Shown piece after piece: positions 8,960 through 16,434 of a stretch of 64,000 bases of DNA. The notes beneath the pieces were generated by a model. It was not told where the DNA came from, ran no database searches, and worked only from the letters and a program-made list of their open reading frames with translations. Each line of letters opens with the position of its first letter. Position 1 is the first letter of the stretch. The stretch spans positions 1-64,000 of the forward strand of contig CAWCMK010000003.1 in the NCBI GenBank assembly GCA_963796705.1. Direction: 5' to 3'. The DNA comes from VRUE01 sp963796705 (GTDB taxonomy: Bacteria > Actinomycetota > Thermoleophilia > Solirubrobacterales > 70-9). The position numbers and the translations under genes were made by a program.

Positions 8960-10142
8960 CGAGATTTGACTTCTTCTTCCAGGTGCTGCAGATGGGTCGC
9001 CACGGTCGCCAGTCGCCCGCGAGGTTCCGCTCCACCTTGCCGATCCCCGATTCTCCTGGCGCTGGGCTGAGAGCGTATCTCTCGCCGCAGGGGCGCATCG
9101 TCAGCCCGCCGAGGCGAGATGACCTTGGCCGACCAGCGCGCGAGCCGAGCCATTCGATCTCAGAGCCATGGCGCGGGAGATGATGGTTATTGGGCTGACG
9201 CTGCCTGGCTGCTCGGGAGAGCCCCAATCTGCTGGGAATGGCCTGAGCCTGTTGTTCTTTCTTTGGCGGCTTGCTCTCTGAGCCTGGCTGGCCCTGATGG
9301 GATGCGCTATGCGCTGCGAAGGTCACGACCGTCGTCGCCTCTGCGGGGGTGCCACGGTAGCTCGGCATGAAGAACACGGTGAGCTCTACCCCCAGGCGAT
9401 GGTGTCTGGACCGCCTGAGCGCCGCCCTGCCGCTGTGCCCCAACCGCGGGGTGATCCTCACTTCTCCGGGAGCGCTCGCCTCCACGGCGGTGCGCCGCAG
9501 GTAGGGGCTGAGGATGCTGAGCCGGCCGGGGCTCGAGACTGTTGCGATCAGCGCGGGCCGCCCCTTGACTGCCACGCTGCGCAGCGAGACCGTCGGGGTG
9601 GGCAGACCGGGGGCACGTGGGGGAGGAGCGACGCTCTCAACCGGCGGCAGACCGGCTTCGAACCTTGCGCTAACCGCCGCCGCTTCTTGTATCGCCACTG
9701 GGCAGAGGCCGGACCCCGCACAGCCGGCGCCCTGCCAGCCGGCAAAGAGCGAGCCCGGGTCGGGGGAGGGGATCAGGTAGGCGGTGCTGCCTTCGTCGAA
9801 CTTCGCGGAGCAGCTGCCCGGACAATCGATTCCCGTGGGGTAGCTCAAGATCTCGCCGGGGCCCGCCACCGAGACGCTGAGGCTCTTGGGCGAGATCGGT
9901 TCGAACTGGACGCTGATCGACTTGGCTTCGCTCATGGTCACCTGGCATTCGTCTGCATTTGGCTGTGAGCCGCAGCCGCTCCAGCCGCCGACCCTCATGT
10001 GCGGGGCGGGGCGGGCAACCAGGATGATGGCTTGGCCTTCGCCGAGTTCTTCAGAGCATCGCCCCGGGCAGGAGATCGCGGGCGGCCTGCTCGTGATGCT
10101 GCCGTCGCCGGCTATCGAAACCCCGAGCGTCCGCTGCGGCAC
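8937..10142 (-). CDS. Secreted protein with two InlB-type Cys-containing repeats
   Basis: 401 aa from GTG 10142. Two repeats of about 75 residues (about 5-78 and 82-152) follow the pattern SVSxAGxGxI...CPGxCS...GWxGxG...C.V...F, the bacterial InlB-B/Flg_new type repeat with paired Cys. A Pro-rich linker and a beta domain (VSLRSVAVKGRPALIATVSSP, about 180-265) common in Solirubrobacterales surface proteins come next, then a poorly folded tail. Codons just upstream of the GTG (IEVKANFERV) look like the end of a further repeat. They are in frame with the pilin stop codon at 10176, so the gene appears to lack its natural N-terminus. Its place in the T4SS cluster suggests a surface or pilus-associated adhesin. 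Confidence 0.65.
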   Translation of the reverse strand: MPQRTLGVSIAGDGSITSRPPAISCPGRCSEELGEGQAIILVARPAPHMRVGGWSGCGSQPNADECQVTMSEAKSISVQFEPISPKSLSVSVAGPGEILSYPTGIDCPGSCSAKFDEGSTAYLIPSPDPGSLFAGWQGAGCAGSGLCPVAIQEAAAVSARFEAGLPPVESVAPPPRAPGLPTPTVSLRSVAVKGRPALIATVSSPGRLSILSPYLRRTAVEASAPGEVRITPRLGHSGRAALRRSRHHRLGVELTVFFMPSYRGTPAEATTVVTFAAHSASHQGQPGSESKPPKKEQQAQAIPSRLGLSRAARQRQPNNHHLPRHGSEIEWLGSRAGRPRSSRLGGLTMRPCGERYALSPAPGESGIGKVERNLAGDWRPWRPICSTWKKKSNLDDRPSSG

Positions 10143-10175
10143 CCGTTCGAAGTTCGCCTTGACCTCGATTCGATC

Positions 10176-10545
10176 TCAGAAGACCGTCGAGGCGATGCCC
10201 TTGGCGAAGTTCTCGACCGTCTGCGGGGCGAGCAGGAAGATCAGGCCGAGCAGGGTGATGACGATGATCCCGACGCTGGTCCCGATGTTGCGGGAGGCGA
10301 GCGCCCCGACCAGCAGGCAGCCGGCGAGAACGGTGAGGACCGGGACGGCCCAGCCGCTGAGCAGGTTGCCGAGGCGGTTGCCGGCGCCCGAGACGCCGCC
10401 GCCTACCGCCGCCGGCGAGCGACTTCGTCACCGCGGCCTCGGCGGTGGATGCGGCGCCGAAGGGCGGCGCGCCCGGCGCGGCGAGGGCCCCGACCCCGAG
10501 CAGAAGGGTCGCGAGAGAAAGGCAAATGGCGATTCTGCGGGGCAT
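10176..10545 (-). CDS. VirB2/TrbC-like pilin with an internal frameshift
   Basis: ATG 10545 follows a strong GGAGG site and begins a signal peptide (MPRRIAICLSLATLLLGVG). About 45 residues later the frame breaks in a GGC-rich tract (about 10395-10420). The next frame supplies the rest: two membrane helices, WAVPVLTVLAGCLLVGALASR and VGIIVITLLGLIFLLAP, joined by a short basic loop, ending QTVENFAKGIASTVF. A long signal, two helices and an amphipathic end are the VirB2/TrbC pilin pattern, and this cluster otherwise lacks a pilin. The shift is probably a one-base indel. The stop TGA at 10176-10178 is in frame with the downstream repeat protein. Confidence 0.7.
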
Positions 10546-10628
10546 GGTTTCCTCCGAGGGTTGGCCGGTGTCTGCGGTCCTTCCCTGGACAGACGAACCG
10601 AAGCCGTGGCGCGATACCCCGCGCGAGT

Positions 10629-10650
10629 TGTGTACACGCTCGTGTACACT
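10629..10650. promoter_or_regulatory. YefM-type operator: two TGTACA palindromes 12 bp apart
   Basis: The sequence GTGTACAC occurs twice, with TGTACA cores at 10631-10636 and 10643-10648, so centre-to-centre spacing is 12 bp. TGTACA cores at this spacing are the known YefM operator design in E. coli yefM-yoeB. The site ends 7 bases before the yefM ATG, ideal for autorepression. Confidence 0.75.
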
Positions 10651-10656
10651 GACCCA

Positions 10657-10944
10657 ATGTCCAAGACCGTCGCGGTTCGTGAGCTGCGCGCCAACCTCAG
10701 TCGCCTGCTTGCGGATGTCAGCGAGCGGCGCGATCACGTGCTCGTCACCCGCAACGGGGCGCCGGCGGCCGTACTCGTCCCGGTCGACGAGTACGAGGCG
10801 CTGGAGGAGACCGCCGAGGTACTCTCAGATCCAGAGGCGCTGGCGGCGCTTGAGGCGGGCCTGGCCGAGATCGGGAGAGGGGAAACGGTGACCCTCGCTG
10901 AGCTTCGCCAGGAGCTGGCGGAGCGTCGTCCCGCGGCTGACTGA
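10657..10944 (+). CDS. YefM/Phd-family antitoxin
   Basis: 95 aa. The N-terminus MSKTVAVRELRANLSRLLADV, then VLVTRNGAPAAVLVPVDEYEALEET, is the Phd/YefM fold: a DNA-binding N-terminal half and the conserved NGxPxAVLVxxxEY motif. The C-terminal part (LAELRQELAERR) is a disordered acidic/basic tail expected to wrap the toxin. The gene overlaps nothing and is followed after 2 bases by a RelE-family toxin gene. The double TGTACA operator lies immediately upstream. It runs opposite to the transfer genes on both sides, between the pilin and tcpC, which marks it as an inserted module. Confidence 0.9.
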   Translation: MSKTVAVRELRANLSRLLADVSERRDHVLVTRNGAPAAVLVPVDEYEALEETAEVLSDPEALAALEAGLAEIGRGETVTLAELRQELAERRPAAD

Positions 10945-10946
10945 CC

Positions 10947-11210
10947 TTGGCACGGCTGATCCTCGCGCGCCGTGCTCGGGAGAGTCTGCTCGAGCTGGAC
11001 TGGCCCCTGATCGACGCAATCGAGGAGGCCCTCGGCGCGCTTGCGCGTGAGCCGCGCGCGGGACACGCGCTGCGCGGCAAACTGCGCGGTCTTTATTCGC
11101 TGCGAGTCGGCTCCTACCGAATCCTCTACCAGCTCACCGAGGCAGGACAGACCGTGCGGGTCGCCGCGATTCGCCACCGCTCGATCGCCTACCGCAGCAA
11201 TCCGCGCTAG
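10947..11210 (+). CDS. RelE/ParE-family toxin
   Basis: 87 aa from TTG 10947, two bases after the antitoxin stop. The pattern is typical of the RelE fold: an N-terminal LILARRARESLLEL strand-helix, a helix pair, then LRGLYSLRVGSYRILYQL (the conserved Rxx-G-x-YRIxY core) and a final strand VRVAAIRHRSIAY. RelE relatives cleave mRNA at the ribosome while ParE relatives target gyrase; the GxYRIxYxL plus RHRxxxY ending fits the RelE branch better. It is co-transcribed with, and should be neutralised by, the YefM-like protein. Confidence 0.88.
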   Translation: MARLILARRARESLLELDWPLIDAIEEALGALAREPRAGHALRGKLRGLYSLRVGSYRILYQLTEAGQTVRVAAIRHRSIAYRSNPR

Positions 11211-11228
11211 TCAGAAGAAGCCGAGCAC

Positions 11229-12095
11229 TCAGGAATCCGTGGGCACAACCTCGATGTAGTCGACGTAGGGACGCTCGCGGTAGGCGATCCCGAGTTCGTA
11301 GCTGAACGTGTAGGTGGCGCCCCCAGAGTCGCTGGCGCTGAGGGTCGCGAGGACGGCGCCGCTATCCGGGCCACCGAGCCAGACGAGCTGCTGCACTTCC
11401 TCGAGGCGCAACCGGCGGGTCGGCAGGCTGACCTGTGCGTCGGCGGTGAGGTCGGCTTCGAGCTCGCGGGCCGAGCCGGCAAGGTAGTTGTGCAGGACCC
11501 GACCGACGACCTCGCTGAGCGCTGGATCGGAGACCGGTTCGCGCTCCGGCGGGGCGGCGGGTGGCGCAATCGAGGGGGCGCCGACCAGCGCCGGATAGCC
11601 GGCTAGCCGCAGCGGCCGCCGGCGAGGGTGCTCGACGGTGATCGCGAGATAGAGCGGCAGCTTCTGGCTGGAGACCGAGGCGGCGACGGTGATCACGCGA
11701 CCCCCGGCGAGAGCGGGCTGATCGGAGGCGACCTCTGCCCAGAGCACCAGCTGGCGGCCGCGACCGGGCGTAAGGCCGGCGCCCTGGGCGAGCTGGCCTC
11801 CCCTGATATATGGAGCGAGGGCGCTGGCGCGGAGGCCCGGATGGCCGGCATCGAAGCTCAGGTAGGCGCGTGCAAACTGCAGCGCGAAGTCCTGACTCGG
11901 GAGATCGGAAGCTTCGCCCGCCGGCCTTGGTGCGCTCGCGGCCGTGGCGCCGAAGAGGGCGGCCCGGACTCCCAGTCCGAGGAAGATCAGAAGGAAAATG
12001 CTGGCCAGGTAGCGCGGCGCACGGGCGAGGTGGCGAGCCCGGCGCACGCCCTGCCAACCGCTCTGGACACGACCAGTGAGCTCGGCGCCCGACAT
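11229..12095 (-). CDS. tcpC: TcpC-family conjugal transfer protein
   Basis: 288 aa from ATG 12095, which shares one base with the stop of the upstream gene. It has a cytoplasmic basic N-terminus and a single membrane helix (YLASIFLLIFLGLGVRAALFG, about 30-50). Two extracytoplasmic domains with NTF2-like features follow: the first (about 65-165) contains FALQFARAYLSFDAGHPGLR, the second (about 190-288) VVGRVLHNYLAGSARELEADL. This is the architecture of TcpC, the VirB8-like scaffold of Gram-positive conjugation systems. In those systems it assembles around the channel and recruits the hydrolase. Placement between the accessory membrane gene and the pilin fits an operon for one T4SS. Confidence 0.85.
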   Translation of the reverse strand: MSGAELTGRVQSGWQGVRRARHLARAPRYLASIFLLIFLGLGVRAALFGATAASAPRPAGEASDLPSQDFALQFARAYLSFDAGHPGLRASALAPYIRGGQLAQGAGLTPGRGRQLVLWAEVASDQPALAGGRVITVAASVSSQKLPLYLAITVEHPRRRPLRLAGYPALVGAPSIAPPAAPPEREPVSDPALSEVVGRVLHNYLAGSARELEADLTADAQVSLPTRRLRLEEVQQLVWLGGPDSGAVLATLSASDSGGATYTFSYELGIAYRERPYVDYIEVVPTDS

Positions 12096-12682
12096 CAGCG
12101 CTCAAAGGTGAACTCGCCGCCGGCCCCGCCGCCAGCCGGGGCCGGCGGCGGGGTCGCGGGCGATGGAGCGGGCACCGCGACCGCCGGCGAGACCGGCGCG
12201 GGTGAGATCGGCGGGGATGAGCCCTGGGGCGCCGGAGATGGCGTGGGTTCGCGCCGGGGCCGATGTCCCCCAACCGATGAGCGCCGCCCTGCCGGCGCCG
12301 GTTGCCCGGGGCCGAGCTCGGGGTAGCGGGGCCGGGATGAAGGCGATTCCGCTGGGGCGAGCGGCCTCGCGGCGCGCGGTGCCGGTCTGGAGGCCGGGAC
12401 CACGCGCGCCGACGTCTCGCCGTGCTGCGCCGAGCCCGGGAGGAGCTCCAGCACCCCGAACGTCGCCAGCCCCGCGGCACCAAGGCCGAGAAGGGCAAGC
12501 CGACGCGGCCCCCGCCTCGCCGCGGTGGGAGGCGTGCGATGAGCGAGGCCCGAGGGAGGAGGACTCTCGGGCTCCTGCTCTTCGCCGGCGGCGGGGTCGG
12601 GTTCGCGCAGGACGGGGGTCTGATCGGCGAGCAGCTCCTCGCCGATCAGGAAGACGTCGTTGTTGTTTCTTCTTCCCATCAT
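12095..12682 (-). CDS. Conjugation-cluster membrane protein with Pro-rich exported tail
   Basis: 195 aa from ATG 12682 (a second ATG follows directly). The N-terminal cytoplasmic part (NNNDVFLIGEELLADQTPVL) is followed by one membrane helix (about 75-93, LALLGLGAAGLATFGVLELL) and a long Pro/Ala-rich tail with no fold, ending GGEFTFER. The stop overlaps the tcpC start by one base, so the two are coupled. I do not recognise a family. Position suggests a partner of TcpC, perhaps spanning the wall through its Pro-rich tail. Its start region is divergent from the propeller gene at 12797. Confidence 0.6.
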   Translation of the reverse strand: MMGRRNNNDVFLIGEELLADQTPVLREPDPAAGEEQEPESPPPSGLAHRTPPTAARRGPRRLALLGLGAAGLATFGVLELLPGSAQHGETSARVVPASRPAPRAARPLAPAESPSSRPRYPELGPGQPAPAGRRSSVGGHRPRREPTPSPAPQGSSPPISPAPVSPAVAVPAPSPATPPPAPAGGGAGGEFTFER

Positions 12683-12796
12683 TCGCTTCGATTGGAAGAC
12701 GGACGCTGGACCCGATCGATACCCGCCGGACCCCAGGCTGAGATCCTCCCCGGACGCGGCCAGCCCGCGGCCCCCAGCGGAGTAGGATCGGGGGGC

Positions 12797-13810
12797 GTGA
12801 GGCTGCGAGCGCCACTGGGGATTGTTGGGCTGTTGGCGATCACAGCGCTGATCGCGCCCGCCGGTGCCGGCGCGACCCTGGTCTTCTCTCGCAATCCGCT
12901 TCACCCGGCGGTCTTCGCCGCCCGCGACAACGGCAAGGGGGTCCGGCGGCTGGGCGGCGGCAGCTCGCCCCACATCTCTCCCGACGGGCGCTCGGCCATC
13001 TACCGGCGCGCCGGCTCGAGCCCCGAACTGGTCCTGACCTCGCCGAGCGGCGGGCCGTTGCGCACCCTGATGAAGGGCTGGCAGGAAACCTTCGAGCTCG
13101 CCTTCTCGCCGAACTCGCGGCTGATCGCCGCAGAGCGCGGCCACGAACTCGGCAAGCGCAAACTGGTTGTGATCAACCTCACCTCGGGCAGACAGCGGGT
13201 CCTTGCGAGCGGCTTCTTCAACGGCTTCAGCTTCTCGCCAGACAGCGAGGAACTGGTCTACTCGCGCTCGGGCCGCGGTTACTCAGACAGCGGCGAGATC
13301 TTCCGGGTCGGGGTCGATGGCGGAAGTCCGGTGGCGCTCAGCAAGGATCATCGCTCGATCTCGCCACTCTGGGGGCCCGGCGGGGAAATCGTCTTCGATC
13401 GCGTCCACCAACTGAAGGCGCCGTTGGGCCCGAAGGCGCAGCTCTACCTGATGAACGCCAGGGGTGGCGACATCAGGCAGCTCACCCACACCAGGGTGCC
13501 GCCGCTGATCTTCGGCCTCACTGCGACCGCCTGGTCGGCGAACGGACGGCGGCTGCTCGCCGAGTACGGCGGTGAGGACACGAGCTACGCGGTCGCGGTC
13601 AACCCGCGCAGCGGCGCCGAACGCAAGCTGATCCCGAGCGATACCGAGATGGGCTTCGCCGGGGTGGCGATCTCCGGCGACGGGCGTTTCGTCCTCGGTC
13701 TGACCGGCGAGGAACCCGGGCCCCATCAGCAGATCGCGGTCGTGCCCTACGGCGGCGGCAAGAAGACGGTGATCATCGCCAATGGCGATGAACCCGACTG
13801 GAATCGCTGA
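12797..13810 (+). CDS. Secreted TolB/WD40-like beta-propeller protein
   Basis: 337 aa from GTG 12797; the frame is open upstream but only becomes protein-like here. A signal peptide (APLGIVGLLAITALIAPAGA) is followed by repeated propeller blades containing ISPDGRSAIYRR, FSPNSRLIAAERG, FSPDSEELVYSRSG, WGPGGEIVFDR and ISGDGRFVLGLTG. That is the TolB-like pattern of about seven four-stranded blades. Function is not determinable; such proteins are often anti-sigma-like or envelope sensors in this lineage. It converges on the sigma factor gene at 13816 with only 5 bases between the stops, and a 29-bp repeat spans the junction. Confidence 0.75.
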   Translation: MRLRAPLGIVGLLAITALIAPAGAGATLVFSRNPLHPAVFAARDNGKGVRRLGGGSSPHISPDGRSAIYRRAGSSPELVLTSPSGGPLRTLMKGWQETFELAFSPNSRLIAAERGHELGKRKLVVINLTSGRQRVLASGFFNGFSFSPDSEELVYSRSGRGYSDSGEIFRVGVDGGSPVALSKDHRSISPLWGPGGEIVFDRVHQLKAPLGPKAQLYLMNARGGDIRQLTHTRVPPLIFGLTATAWSANGRRLLAEYGGEDTSYAVAVNPRSGAERKLIPSDTEMGFAGVAISGDGRFVLGLTGEEPGPHQQIAVVPYGGGKKTVIIANGDEPDWNR

Positions 13811-13864
13811 GCCATCTAGCCACCGAAGCCGAACTTCGCTGAGCCATCTAGCCACCGAAGCCGA
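13804..13864. repeat. Tandem 29-bp direct repeat, period 32, at convergent gene ends
   Basis: Bases 13804-13832 and 13836-13864 are identical. The first copy contains the propeller stop codon and the sigma-factor stop codon. Because the period is 32, not a multiple of 3, the duplication puts the second copy in another frame of the sigma gene and changes its last residues. Confidence 0.85.
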
Positions 13865-15210
13865 CCGCTCGCCGCCCGGCACCCGACGACGGGCTGGGAG
13901 CTGGGTCGGCTCGCGGCGCCGGCCGCCGCCGGTTCGGGCGTCGGAGCCGATTCGCTCGGTGGGGCGCTGTTCTCGAAACCGAATTCTTCGGCTGGTTGGG
14001 AGGAGGGCGCGGCGCTCGGTTCGGCCGAGGGGTCCGGCTGGGCCTTTGCGGGGGTTGATGGTTCACTTGGCGAAGCCGGCGCGGGGCTCGGTTCGGGGGC
14101 CGGCGGGGGAGCTTCGCTGCTCGGGCTGCTCGGCGTCTGGGAAACGGCCCTGACGATTGGCGGCGGCGAAGCGTGACTCCCTTGCGGCGAGGCAGGCGTC
14201 GCGCCGGCGCCGAGGCCGGGGCCGATGACGCCCGTCGCCAGACAGGTGGCGGTCGTTGCAGCGCCGGCGCCGCAGATCGCGAGGGCCTTCTGGGCGCCGC
14301 CGTTAAGAAGCCCGGCGCCGCTCGGATCAGCGCCTTGAAGAGCACCGCCTGCCCGGAAGGCGGTGAGGCGAACCCTTGCCGAGGCGCCGTGGGCGAGGTT
14401 TGCGAGGCCGCGGATCCAACCGATGGCGGGCTCGAGATGGCCGAGATGGTGGCCCAGTCCGACCCCCTCTCCGGCGAGCAGGGCGGTCCCGCCGAGCTCG
14501 TGCAGGCCGTGGCGGAGCTCGGCCAGGAAGGTCTTGCAGCGGCCGCAATGACTCAGGTGGTTGCGCAGCAGCTGGCGCTCGGACTCGCTGGCGAGGCCGC
14601 CCAACTCCCGATCGACGAGCGAGCGGCGGGCGTAAGCCTGCGCGTCGGGGCAGAACTCGGCCCCTTCGATCGCCTGCAGGCGTCGGCGGGCCTGCTCGGT
14701 CGAGCGCAGGACGAGCTTCTTGGCCGCGGGGAGGCTGATCTTCAGGCGCTCGGCGATTTCGGGGACGGTGAGGCCGAGCCCGAATCGCAGGACGAGCGCC
14801 TCGCGGTAGTTGGCGCGCATCCGGCCGAGCGCCTCCTGCAGGCGGATCGTGTCCTCGCGGGCGAGGACACGCTCAGAGGGGGTCGCCCCCTCCGCCGGAG
14901 CGTCGGCGATCGACTCCAGGGCGGTGGTCGGACGGGCACCGCGGGAGCGGAGCTGGTCGATGGCGGCGTTGCGGACACTGGTGAAGAAGGCGGCGCGCAG
15001 GTTGCGGGGTGGCTGGCCGGACTCGATCTTTTGGTGGAGGCGAATCACCACCTCGGCGACGGCGTCCTCGGCGTCGGCGCGATTGATCGAGCCGCCGAAG
15101 CGACGCACAAGGAAGGCCTCGCCGAGCGGGCGCAGCTGCTCGAGTTCGCGGGCGCTGTGCTCGGCGCGGCGCAGCGGCCGAAGTGAGGAGAGCTGGCGGG
15201 CGGCCTCCAT
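13816..15210 (-). CDS. ECF sigma factor with C-terminal zinc-finger, membrane and Pro-rich extension
   Basis: 464 aa. Residues about 25-180 are an ECF sigma factor: region 2 has NRADAEDAVAEVVIRLHQ and LRAAFFTSVRNAAIDQLRSR, and region 4 has YREALVLRFGLGLTVPEIAERL. The extension starts with a zf-HC2-like anti-sigma motif (LRNHLSHCGRCKTFLAEL, about 215-232). A weakly hydrophobic segment (KALAICGAGAATTATCLATG) and a long Pro/Ser-rich tail follow. Fusion of sigma and anti-sigma-like parts suggests a self-controlled, possibly membrane-tethered regulator. The last 15 residues result from the 32-bp tandem duplication at the gene end. It may control the nearby transfer or propeller genes. Confidence 0.82.
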   Translation of the reverse strand: MEAARQLSSLRPLRRAEHSARELEQLRPLGEAFLVRRFGGSINRADAEDAVAEVVIRLHQKIESGQPPRNLRAAFFTSVRNAAIDQLRSRGARPTTALESIADAPAEGATPSERVLAREDTIRLQEALGRMRANYREALVLRFGLGLTVPEIAERLKISLPAAKKLVLRSTEQARRRLQAIEGAEFCPDAQAYARRSLVDRELGGLASESERQLLRNHLSHCGRCKTFLAELRHGLHELGGTALLAGEGVGLGHHLGHLEPAIGWIRGLANLAHGASARVRLTAFRAGGALQGADPSGAGLLNGGAQKALAICGAGAATTATCLATGVIGPGLGAGATPASPQGSHASPPPIVRAVSQTPSSPSSEAPPPAPEPSPAPASPSEPSTPAKAQPDPSAEPSAAPSSQPAEEFGFENSAPPSESAPTPEPAAAGAASRPSSQPVVGCRAASGRLRWLDGSAKFGFGG

Positions 15211-15425
15211 CAGCGAATCGGCGTGATCGAGGGCCCGCGGAGGATGGTTCGGTCAAACGGCATCGTCATCAAGACGCCCCCAGCGCTGAATCGATACCCC
15301 CAAGCCGAAACGAGGACCCCTTCCTCGGAGGAAGTTCGCGCTGTGGGACGGCCCGAGCCTATTCTGAGCCCGTGGCCCTGTGAGCAGCGATTGGACGGAC
15401 GTACGTCAGGCTCGCATTCGGCGGC

Positions 15426-15821
15426 TCAGGCTGGCGGGACGTAGAGCTCGAGGTCCGCAAGGACCGTGGAGACGCGCTCGAAATCGGCGTCCAGAGTCCA
15501 CACGGAGTGACCCGCCCCCACCGCCATGACCGCAATGAGAACATCCGTCAGCGCAACGGATCCGCCGACCCGGTGCAGGCGGCGGGCGATCACTCCAACC
15601 TGGCGCCAGCCGGCCGAATCGAGATCGATCCACGGAAGCGAGGACAGGGTTGCCCAGGCCCTCTCCTCGATCTCGCCCTCGGCTCCAGCGAGCACCTCAG
15701 CGAGGACGGGACCGCAGGTTGAGACCTCACCGGAGTCGAGCAGTGCACCCAGCGAGGATGCCTGACCCGCAGCGCCGCGGCGGGCGAAATCGATCCAGAC
15801 CGAGGTGTCGGCAAGAACCAC
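15426..15821 (-). CDS. vapC: VapC-type PIN-domain ribonuclease toxin
   Basis: 131 aa. The first motif is VLADTSVWIDF (Asp5), then AEVLAGAEGE (Glu42), VALTDVLIAVMA and the closing LDADFERV, so all four acidic PIN positions are present. Length is standard for VapC. The start abuts the stop of vapB at 15822. The module separates the sigma factor gene from the coupling-protein operon. It is only distantly similar to the vapC at the left end of the window, so the two modules probably do not cross-neutralise. Confidence 0.92.
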   Translation of the reverse strand: MVLADTSVWIDFARRGAAGQASSLGALLDSGEVSTCGPVLAEVLAGAEGEIEERAWATLSSLPWIDLDSAGWRQVGVIARRLHRVGGSVALTDVLIAVMAVGAGHSVWTLDADFERVSTVLADLELYVPPA

Positions 15822-16025
15822 TCAGACCCGGCGGTCGATTGCGCGCAGCTCGGCCGAGATGTCTTCGATCTCAATCGTGCCGGCGTTTTCCAGCATCCAC
15901 TCGACGGCGCCCCGTCGCACGTGATCGGCGATCGCCGCCTCCACCGCCCGGGTCTTGCTCTCGCCGCGATGGCGGGCCATCAGGGCCTCCATGAGGCGGG
16001 CGTCAAGATCGAGTGTAGTTCGCAT
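15822..16025 (-). CDS. vapB: VapB-type antitoxin
   Basis: 67 aa, MRTTLDLDARLMEALMARHRGESKTRAVEAAI, a ribbon-helix-helix DNA-binding domain of the type-II VapB kind (strand TTLDLD plus two helices). A C-terminal toxin-binding tail follows (ENAGTIEIEDISAELRAID). The stop abuts the vapC start. The start codon lies inside a direct repeat likely to be its operator. Confidence 0.9.
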   Translation of the reverse strand: MRTTLDLDARLMEALMARHRGESKTRAVEAAIADHVRRGAVEWMLENAGTIEIEDISAELRAIDRRV

Positions 16026-16042
16026 GGCATAAGTATGGCATA
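16023..16042 (-). promoter_or_regulatory. Probable VapB operator: direct ATGCCAT repeats, 11-bp spacing
   Basis: ATGGCAT on the plus strand occurs at 16024-16030 and 16035-16041. One copy overlaps the vapB start codon, which suggests autorepression and a very short or absent leader. Confidence 0.45.
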
Positions 16043-16076
16043 GCGTGAGACGGGCCCCGAGAGACCCGTCTCACGC
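16043..16076 (-). terminator. Hairpin terminator after the coupling-protein/ssb operon
   Basis: A perfect 12-bp stem (GCGTGAGACGGG / CCCGTCTCACGC) with a 10-base loop lies 7 bases beyond the ssb stop. There is no clear T-run, as is common in high-GC actinobacteria. It separates the ssb operon from vapBC. Confidence 0.7.
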
Positions 16077-16083
16077 CCGAGTT

Positions 16084-16434
16084 TCAGAACTCTGGTACCG
16101 GCTCAACCTCGGCGCCGGCCTCGGAGCCCTCCTTGCGAGGGCTCGAGAGGAAGTCGACCCGATCGGCGGCGATCGAGTGGGCCGAGCGCTTGCCACCGCC
16201 CTCTGCCTCCCACTCGCGGAAGCGCAACCGACCGCTGATCGCGACAGCGCGGCCCTTGCTCAGGTAGCGCTGGCAGGTCTCGGCCTGGCGTCCGAATGCG
16301 GCGACGTCGATGTAGAGGGGGTCATCCTTGAACCCGTTGCTGTCGGCGAGGCGCATGCGGCAGACCCTGTTCTCGCCGTTGCCCCTCATCTCGGGGTCCC
16401 TGGTCAGGTTGCCGATCAGGGTGACTGTGTTCAT
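16084..16434 (-). CDS. ssb: Single-stranded DNA-binding protein (transfer-associated)
   Basis: 116 aa starting MNTVTLIGNLTRDPEMR, the classic SSB OB-fold opening. LYIDVAAFGRQAETCQRYL and GRAVAISGRLRFREWE follow, and the protein ends in a short acidic tail (AEVEPVPEF) that resembles the SSB C-terminal partner-binding tip. It is shorter than housekeeping SSB because the linker is reduced. Its ATG overlaps the coupling-protein stop by 4 bases. It probably coats the transferred strand during conjugation. Confidence 0.93.
   Translation of the reverse strand: MNTVTLIGNLTRDPEMRGNGENRVCRMRLADSNGFKDDPLYIDVAAFGRQAETCQRYLSKGRAVAISGRLRFREWEAEGGGKRSAHSIAADRVDFLSSPRKEGSEAGAEVEPVPEF

Noticed and set aside
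10395..10420. Programmed frameshift in the pilin gene
   Set aside because: No slippery heptamer or obvious stimulator; a simple indel in a GGC tract is more economical.
12683..13144. Upstream extension of the Pro-rich membrane protein
   Set aside because: Runs antisense into the propeller gene; the start at 12682 fits protein-like composition.
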